Of a stretch of 64,000 nucleotides of DNA, positions 58,801-64,000 are shown one piece after another. The notes below the pieces were generated by a model that did not search any database, was not told the DNA's origin, and worked only from the letters and a program-made list of their open reading frames with translations. A program made the translations under genes and the position numbers. Source of the DNA: Novosphingobium resinovorum (GTDB lineage Bacteria > Pseudomonadota > Alphaproteobacteria > Sphingomonadales > Sphingomonadaceae); contig NZ_CP017075.1 of assembly GCF_001742225.1 (NCBI RefSeq), forward strand, positions 1,426,001 through 1,490,000, written 5' to 3'. How positions within the stretch are numbered: position 1 is the stretch's first letter; each line of letters starts with the position of its first letter.

Positions 58801-60102
58801 GTGGCCCGTCCCTTCGCGCCGCGTTTCGCGGTCTATGTCGCACTGGTGTTCATGCTGCTCGGCGTGCTGCAACTGGCTGCCAGCCTCGTGTTCTACCAGT
58901 CGATCGACCGGCAGACGCTGAACGAGGACCACGCCCGCCGCATTGGCGAACTGCTCGTCGTCAGCGACCGCATCCACTCCGCCGATCCGCGCCTGACCGC
59001 GCCGACCATGAGCACGCGCCACCTCGCCGCCGCCGTCGGCAATGCGCCCAGCGTGGCGACCGCCACGACCGACGAATCCCTTATCCGCATCGAGCGGCGC
59101 ATCATCGAGTGGGAGCCTTCGCTCGGTGGGCGCTCGCTGCGGCTGGCCATGCAGGGACCGCCGGGAGGCAAGTGCGATCTCGTCGGCGCGATCCGGCTGA
59201 CGGACGGGCACTGGCTCAACTTCCGCTCGCGCGATATCAACGCGATGTGGCCGGTAGCACTGCGGGCGACGGTGCTGACGCTTGCGACGACGGTGGCCTT
59301 TCTCGCCATCGGCCTCGCCGCGCTGCACGTGCTGACCCGCCCGCTGCGCCGCATGAGCGATGCCGCCGACGCCATCGGTCGGGGCCGGCAAGTGGTCATC
59401 GCCGAGGGTGGCACCCCGGACTTGCGCCAGCTCGCACACTCCATGAACCTCATGCAGGAGCGCATCGCGCGGCTGCTGCAGGATCAGGCCAGGTCGTTCG
59501 AGGCGATCAGCCACGACTTGCGCACGCCGCTCTCGCGCCAGAAGGTCGCGGCGGAACTCATCGACGATGCCGAACTGGGCGGGGTGATCCTTGCAAGCGT
59601 GGACGAGATGGAGGCCCTGCTCGCCTCGCTGCAGCGCTTCCTGCGCGCGCAGCATCTCGACGCCGAGCCCGAGACGCTGGACCTCACCGAAGTGGTTGCG
59701 CACGTGCTGCATCCTTACGGGACGCGCGCCCGCTTCGACGCCTCCGTCCCCACCCTCGCCCGGACCTTCCGCGAGCCGGTGGAACTGGCGCTGGCGGCGC
59801 TGGTGGAGAACGCCATCCAGTTCGGCGGCGAGGCTCAGGTCGCGGTGATCCGCCACGAAGGGCACTGGCGCATCGAGATCGCCGATTCCGGGCCGGGCAT
59901 CCCTTCCGCCTATTTCGAGGCGATCCTCGACCCGTTCTTCCGCCTCGACGCGGCGCGGGCGCGGGACACCAAGGGCTTCGGCCTCGGCATCCCGACCGCG
60001 CACCGGCTGATGGCGCGCTTCGACGGCCAGCTCTCCTTCGCCGCCGCGCCCGAAGGCGGCCTGATCGCGCGCCTGGACGTGCCCCAGCCGCCGATGGGTT
60101 GA
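58801..60102 (+). CDS. Orphan sensor histidine kinase
   Basis: Encodes 433 aa starting from GTG at 58801, preceded by GGAGAGGATC. The first membrane helix (VYVALVFMLLGVLQLAAS) and a second (about 155-175) bracket a short periplasmic sensor. A HAMP linker (HVLTRPLRRMSDAADAIGRG) follows, then HisKA with phospho-accepting His in SFEAISHDLRTPLSR, and the HATPase motifs NAIQFGG, DSGPGIPS and KGFGLGIPTAH. All catalytic features look intact. No response regulator gene lies on either side (neighbours are the Dabb-PASTA gene and fumarylacetoacetase), so its partner is elsewhere. Confidence 0.88.
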   Translation: MARPFAPRFAVYVALVFMLLGVLQLAASLVFYQSIDRQTLNEDHARRIGELLVVSDRIHSADPRLTAPTMSTRHLAAAVGNAPSVATATTDESLIRIERRIIEWEPSLGGRSLRLAMQGPPGGKCDLVGAIRLTDGHWLNFRSRDINAMWPVALRATVLTLATTVAFLAIGLAALHVLTRPLRRMSDAADAIGRGRQVVIAEGGTPDLRQLAHSMNLMQERIARLLQDQARSFEAISHDLRTPLSRQKVAAELIDDAELGGVILASVDEMEALLASLQRFLRAQHLDAEPETLDLTEVVAHVLHPYGTRARFDASVPTLARTFREPVELALAALVENAIQFGGEAQVAVIRHEGHWRIEIADSGPGIPSAYFEAILDPFFRLDAARARDTKGFGLGIPTAHRLMARFDGQLSFAAAPEGGLIARLDVPQPPMG

Positions 60103-60110
60103 CGAAGATC

Positions 60111-60227
60111 GTCGTCCCGGACTTGATCCGGGACCGCTGGCGGTCTTTAGATGCGACCTTGCTGGTCTGCGCTCATCGAAAGGTGGACTGTTCAAGGCCA
60201 GCGGTCCCGGATCAAGTCCGGGACGAC
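60111..60227. repeat. REP-like inverted repeat, family B
   Basis: A 30-bp arm (60111-60140, starting GTCGTCCCGGACTTGATCCG) is perfectly complementary to 60198-60227. The spacer is 57 bp. It fills most of the gap between the kinase gene and fumarylacetoacetase gene and is a different family from the repeats at 57465 and 63093. Confidence 0.85.
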
Positions 60228-60249
60228 GAGAGAATATGGAGAGCGACCT

Positions 60250-61554
60250 GTGAACTGGTGGACCATCGACGAAACCCATGACCCTGCGCGCAAAAGCTGG
60301 GTCGAAAGCGCCGACGGCCACCGCGATTTCCCGGTCCAGAACCTGGCCTTCGGTGTGTTCTCGATGGCTGAAACGCCGGGAACTCGGATCGGCGTGGCAA
60401 TCGGCGACCGGATCCTCGACCTCGGCGCGCTGGCGGCGGCACGACTCATCCCGCTGAACCTCACAGAAATCTGCAGCGACGCCAGCATGGCCCGCCTGCT
60501 GGCCATTCCCGCGCAAGACCGCCGCGCCCTGCGCCATGCCCTCTCCGACCTGCTCTGCGACGAAGCCAGGCGGCCGGTCATCGAGCCCATGCTGCACCCG
60601 GTCGAAGCCTGCATGCTGCACCTGCCCACGCGCATCGGCGACTACACCGACTTCTATGTCGGTATCCATCACGCCAACAACATCGGCCGCCAGTTCCGCC
60701 CGGACAACCCGCTGCTGCCCAACTACAAGCACGTGCCGATCGGCTATCACGGCCGCGCGTCCTCGATCCGTCCCTCGGGCGTACCGGTCGTGCGACCCAC
60801 CGGCCAGCGCAAGCCGCCCGAGGCCGATGCGCCGATCTTCGCGCCGACTGCAAGGCTCGACTACGAACTGGAGATGGGCGTCTGGATCGGCAGCGGCAAC
60901 GACCTCGGCGAGCCCGTGCCGATCACCGATGCTGCGCAGCATATCGCCGGTTTTTGCCTGCTCAACGACTGGTCCGCGCGCGATGTGCAGGGGTGGGAAT
61001 ACCAGCCGCTCGGCCCGTTCCTGTCGAAGAACTTCCACTCGACGATTTCGCCATGGGTCGTCACGCCCGAAGCCCTCGCGCCCTTCCGCGCGGCCCAGCC
61101 GCCCCGACCGGAAGGCGACCCGCAGCCCCTGCCCTATCTGTCTGACGCGGATGATCAGGCCCACGGCGCGCTGGGCGTCATGCTGCAGGTCCACCTGACC
61201 ACGCAGGCCATGCGCAAGGCCGGGCTTCCGCCCCATCGCCTCAGCCACGGCCCGGCGACCAACATGTACTGGACGGTGAACCAGATGGTCGCGCACCATG
61301 CATCCAACGGCTGCAACCTGACGCCCGGCGACCTGCTCGGCACCGGCACGATTTCCGCTCCCGAGCGAGAGGGTTTCGGCAGCCTCATGGAATTGTCGCA
61401 GGGCGGCAAGTCGCCCCTCACCTTGGCCAGTGGCGAGACCCGCACGTTCCTGGAGGACGGCGACGAAATCTCCATCACCGCCACCGCCGCCGCTGACGGC
61501 TTCGTTTCCATCGGTTTCGGAGAATGCCGCGCCCGCATCCTTCCGGCACGCTGA
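60250..61554 (+). CDS. fahA: Fumarylacetoacetase
   Basis: Encodes 434 aa starting from GTG at 60250 with GGAG upstream. It hydrolyses fumarylacetoacetate to fumarate and acetoacetate, the last step of tyrosine/homogentisate breakdown. Family motifs include DYTDFYVGIHHANNIGRQFRP, GYHGRASSI, LDYELEMGVWIGSGN (metal ligands) and LLNDWSARDVQGWEYQPLGPF. The length matches the family. No other homogentisate genes are in the window, so the rest of the pathway is elsewhere. The GTG start is supported because the protein begins NWWTIDETHDPARKSWV as in relatives. Confidence 0.95.
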   Translation: MNWWTIDETHDPARKSWVESADGHRDFPVQNLAFGVFSMAETPGTRIGVAIGDRILDLGALAAARLIPLNLTEICSDASMARLLAIPAQDRRALRHALSDLLCDEARRPVIEPMLHPVEACMLHLPTRIGDYTDFYVGIHHANNIGRQFRPDNPLLPNYKHVPIGYHGRASSIRPSGVPVVRPTGQRKPPEADAPIFAPTARLDYELEMGVWIGSGNDLGEPVPITDAAQHIAGFCLLNDWSARDVQGWEYQPLGPFLSKNFHSTISPWVVTPEALAPFRAAQPPRPEGDPQPLPYLSDADDQAHGALGVMLQVHLTTQAMRKAGLPPHRLSHGPATNMYWTVNQMVAHHASNGCNLTPGDLLGTGTISAPEREGFGSLMELSQGGKSPLTLASGETRTFLEDGDEISITATAAADGFVSIGFGECRARILPAR

Positions 61555-61608
61555 AACCAACACTTGCGCCCACCCCTGCCTCCCGGTATCCGCCGGGAAC
61601 AAGATCGC

Positions 61609-61825
61609 GCCGGTGCCCCGCAAGGGGCTTAAAAGGGAAGGCGGTGGGAACGGTTCGCCGTTCGAATCCGCAGCTGTCCCTGCAACTGTAAGCGGCGAGC
61701 GCGATGCACATCGCCTGTCCCCAGCGGGACGGGCAGCCACTGAGGCCGGACGCTGCGACATGCGAGGCTTCGGGAAGGCCGTGCATCAAGCTGTGACCCG
61801 CGAGCCAGGAGACCTGCCGGCGTCT
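61609..61825 (+). promoter_or_regulatory. Cobalamin (B12) riboswitch
   Basis: The stretch carries the core of the class: GGTGCCCCGCAAGGGGCTTA, AAAAGGGAAG, GCAGCTGTCCCTGCAACTGT, GCCACTG, CGGGAAGGC and the B12 box GAGCCAGGAGACCTGCCGG (61802-61820). It lies 195 bp upstream of cobW and would switch off the cobalamin genes when adenosylcobalamin is plentiful. Confidence 0.93.
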
Positions 61826-62019
61826 GGTCGCTCTTGCCTTGGTCCAGGGGATGGCCGCGGCACGGTTCACCGTCTGAGCGACGACACGCATGCGGCCCGG
61901 GGCCGCGGCGGAGCAGGTCGCCGGGCGTCTTCGCGCCTGTCCGTCGCCCCTGCCCCGCGCCGGCGCGAAAGCGCCGGTACGCCCCGCCGCGAGAAGTCGC
62001 CGGCGCGGGAGTGAGACCC

Positions 62020-63069
62020 TTGAGCAAAGTACCCACCACCGTCATCACCGGCTTCCTCGGCGCGGGCAAGACCACGCTGATCCGCCACCTTTTGCAGAAC
62101 GCCAAGGGCCGCCGCCTCGCCCTCGTCATCAACGAGTTCGGCGACGTCGGCGTCGACAGCGAACTGGTCAAGGGCTGCAATGACGAGGCCTGCCCCGAGG
62201 ACGATATCCTTGAACTCGCCAACGGCTGTATCTGCTGCACCGTGGCCGACGACTTCCTGCCGACGATGCAGAAGCTGCTCGACCGCGAGACCCCGCCCGA
62301 CCACATCATCATCGAGACGTCGGGCCTCGCGCTGCCCAAGCCACTGGTCAAGGCCTTCCAGTGGCCGGACATCCGCACCCGCGCGACAGTGGACGGCGTG
62401 ATCGCCCTGATCGACGCCGATGCCGTCGCCGCCGGTCGCTTCGCTACGGACGAAGAGGCACTTGCCGCCGCCCGCGCCGCCGATCCCAACCTCGACCACG
62501 ACAGCCCGCTCGAGGAACTGTTCGAGGAACAGTTGGGCTGCGCCGACATGGTGGTGCTCAACAAGACCGACCTCGTCGATGCGGCCGTGCTGGCCGAAGT
62601 CGAGAAGACCGTCGCCGCCGAGACGCGCCCCGGCGTCAAGATCGTGCGCGCGGACCACGGCGCGGTCGACATCGCCGCGCTGCTCGGCATCGTCGCGGCG
62701 GCCGAGGACGACCTCGACAGCCGCAAGTCGCATATCGACGGCCTCGACGACGATCACGACCATGACGACTTCGACACCTTCATCCTGAACGGCGGCGAAG
62801 TGGCCGATATCGACGCGCTGCTGGTAGGCCTGAAGGAACAGATCGCCGCGCACGACGTGCTGCGCGTGAAGGGCATGGTCGCGCTGGCGGGCAAGCCCAG
62901 CCGCCTCGTCCTGCAGGGCGTCGGCCCGCGCATCCAGCACTTCTTCGACCGCGCCTGGAAGGCCGAAGAGCCCCGCCGCACGCAGTTGGTGGTGATCGGC
63001 CAGAAGGGGCTGGACCGCGCGGCCATCGAAGCCGCGCTGGCGGGTGTGCTAGGTTCGGTCCCGGCGTAA
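62020..63069 (+). CDS. cobW: CobW-family GTP-binding cobalt chaperone
   Basis: Encodes 349 aa starting from TTG at 62020 with GGAG nine bases upstream. No ATG is suitably placed, and an upstream frame to 61834 runs through the riboswitch end. The G-domain has GFLGAGKTT (about 11-19), NEFGDVGVDSELV, the metal-binding GCICCT (C70, C72, C73) and NKTD. A short DDDHDHDDFD stretch is a further metal ligand region. CobW supplies Co2+ for aerobic cobalamin synthesis. The riboswitch upstream and cobN downstream support this rather than the zinc paralogues. Confidence 0.93.
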   Translation: MSKVPTTVITGFLGAGKTTLIRHLLQNAKGRRLALVINEFGDVGVDSELVKGCNDEACPEDDILELANGCICCTVADDFLPTMQKLLDRETPPDHIIIETSGLALPKPLVKAFQWPDIRTRATVDGVIALIDADAVAAGRFATDEEALAAARAADPNLDHDSPLEELFEEQLGCADMVVLNKTDLVDAAVLAEVEKTVAAETRPGVKIVRADHGAVDIAALLGIVAAAEDDLDSRKSHIDGLDDDHDHDDFDTFILNGGEVADIDALLVGLKEQIAAHDVLRVKGMVALAGKPSRLVLQGVGPRIQHFFDRAWKAEEPRRTQLVVIGQKGLDRAAIEAALAGVLGSVPA

Positions 63070-63092
63070 GCACAACCATGTACCCCAACCTT

Positions 63093-63168
63093 CGTCATTG
63101 CGAGCGTAGCGCGGCAATCCAGAGCCGCGCAAACCGCCCTGGATTGCTTCGCTGCGCTCGCAATGACG
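63093..63168. repeat. REP-like inverted repeat, family A
   Basis: The arm at 63093-63122 (CGTCATTGCGAGCGTAGCGC...) and the complementary arm 63139-63168 match the repeat at 57465-57541, with a few substitutions in the left arm. It lies between cobW and cobN. Confidence 0.8.
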
Positions 63169-63224
63169 AGCGGTGGGGAGGCGAACCGGCGTTGAACGAA
63201 GATCTGCGGCTTCCCCCCCTCCTC

Positions 63225-63262
63225 CGTCATTGCGAACCCGCGCAGCGGGTGAAGCAATCCAG
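63225..63262. repeat. Single-arm copy of REP-like family A
   Basis: CGTCATTGCGAACCCGCGCA... through GAAGCAATCCAG resembles the left arm of the family A repeat, with a GC-rich insertion in the middle that itself forms CCCGC/GCGGG. No right arm follows, so it is a diverged single copy just before cobN. Confidence 0.65.
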
Positions 63263-63302
63263 GGCGGTTCGCACTGCCGTCAGCCCGGCGAGCGCCGCCT
63301 GA

Positions 63303-64000
63303 TGCACCTGCTTTCCGCCACCCCGGGCACGATCTCCAACGGCGAGGAGGCGATCGACCTCGACCAGCCGCCGGGCGACGTCGTCATCCTGACGGTGGCG
63401 GACAGCGAACTCGCCTGCTTCGCCAAAGCGGCGGCAGGGCTGCCGGAGGGCGCGCCGAGCGTCCGCCTCGCCAACCTGCTGCAGTTGCGGCACCCGTATT
63501 CGGTCGACCTTTACGTCGAGAAGGTGATCGCCCACGCAAAATTCGTCTGCGTGGTGCTGCTCGGCGGCAAGAGCTACTGGCCCTACGGCATCGACGAAAT
63601 CGCGCTGATCGCCCGCGAGAAGGGCATCGCCTTCGCCGCCATCGCCGACGGGCGTGAGGATGATCCGACGCTGACGGTCGCCTCCACCCTCCCCGCCGAG
63701 ACGGTCGAGCACCTCCGCGACTACCTGCGGCAGGGCGGCAGCGCCAATGCCCTGTCGTTCCTGCGCACCGCCGCAAGGCTGATCGGCGCGGACTGCGGCC
63801 AGCCGGACGATCCGGTGCCGGTGGCCGACGCCGGGCTCTACCTGCAAGGCGTGGATCGGCCGAGCTTGGCCGACTTGCGCGCATCATGGCGCCCCGACGC
63901 CCCTGTCGTGCTGCTGGTATTCTACCGCGCGCTGATGATCGCGGGCACGCTCGACGCCGTGGACGCGATGGTCGCCGCATTGCAAATGCGCGGGTTCAAC
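63303..64000 (+). CDS. cobN: Cobaltochelatase subunit CobN (N-terminal part, runs off the window)
   Basis: The first 232 codons are visible, starting from the ATG at 63303. The start MHLLSATPGTISNGEEAIDL is characteristic of CobN, followed by GDVVILTVADSELACFAKAA and the segment RHPYSVDLYVEKVIAHAKFV. CobN is the large subunit of the aerobic cobaltochelatase that inserts Co2+ into hydrogenobyrinic acid diamide. It follows cobW by about 230 bp holding two REP-like elements, and the two are presumably both under the B12 riboswitch. Confidence 0.93.

Noticed and set aside
58515..61761. Long minus-strand open frame over the histidine kinase and fumarylacetoacetase genes
   Set aside because: It has no domain or start signal, and both plus-strand genes beneath it are certain.
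1..64000. CRISPR arrays or intact insertion sequences
   Set aside because: No regularly spaced direct repeats and no transposase gene were seen.

Overview
The window reads as chromosome of a high-GC alphaproteobacterium, most likely a sphingomonad (Sphingomonas, Novosphingobium or Sphingobium type). This is inferred from the many TonB-dependent receptors, the FecI/FecR/receptor trio, sphingomonad-style palindromic repeats, alphaproteobacterial LexA boxes and the cob gene order. No rRNA gene, complete tRNA gene or CRISPR array was seen.

Region 1 (about 1-10.5 kb) is the right-hand part of an integrated genomic island carrying defence genes. It holds a Gabija-like pair (OLD-family ATPase/TOPRIM nuclease plus UvrD-type helicase), a small divergent gene, and a SPARSA operon (SIR2-APAZ plus short catalytically dead prokaryotic Argonaute). 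A HipA-like fragment and a tyrosine integrase follow. Just outside the integrase lies a 20-bp piece of a tRNA 3' end, probably tRNA-Pro, which I read as the attachment-site scar. The SPARSA promoter carries a perfect alphaproteobacterial LexA-box pattern and a 10-bp inverted repeat, which suggests SOS control of an Argonaute defence system.

Region 2 (10.7-29.7 kb) is a catabolic cluster. An arylsulfatase and a TonB receptor lie on the minus strand, then an HpcH/HpaI aldolase and a GntR regulator. Divergent from these is a paralogous TonB receptor followed by nine tightly packed genes: MFS permease, FAD-linked oxidase, V4R-like protein, luciferase-like flavin monooxygenase, metallo-beta-lactamase-fold hydrolase, cytochrome c, DUF1080 protein, small dehydrogenase subunit and GMC oxidoreductase. 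The last four resemble a periplasmic glycoside 3-dehydrogenase plus 3-keto-glycoside-cleaving module.

Region 3 (30-45.8 kb) has a glutathione S-transferase, an outer-membrane protein of the phenol-degradation MetA type, a lipoprotein with a CDF transporter, and a second catabolic regulon. That regulon comprises a TauE/SafE permease, a secreted amidohydrolase, an Oar-like TonB receptor, a flavin reductase, a GntR regulator and a branched-chain-type ABC importer whose LivM, LivG and LivF parts are fused into one polypeptide. Three perfect ATCGT-N2-ACGAT palindromes link its promoters.

Region 4 (46-64 kb) begins with an SOS-box-controlled DNA-repair pair (radical SAM protein and DUF4130-UdgX). 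A FecI/FecR/TonB receptor signalling set, a DUF559 protein, an autotransporter, a DUF6438 lipoprotein, a monooxygenase, a Dabb-PASTA fusion, an orphan histidine kinase and fumarylacetoacetase follow. A cobalamin riboswitch precedes cobW and the start of cobN, which runs off the window. Several families of extragenic palindromes punctuate this region.
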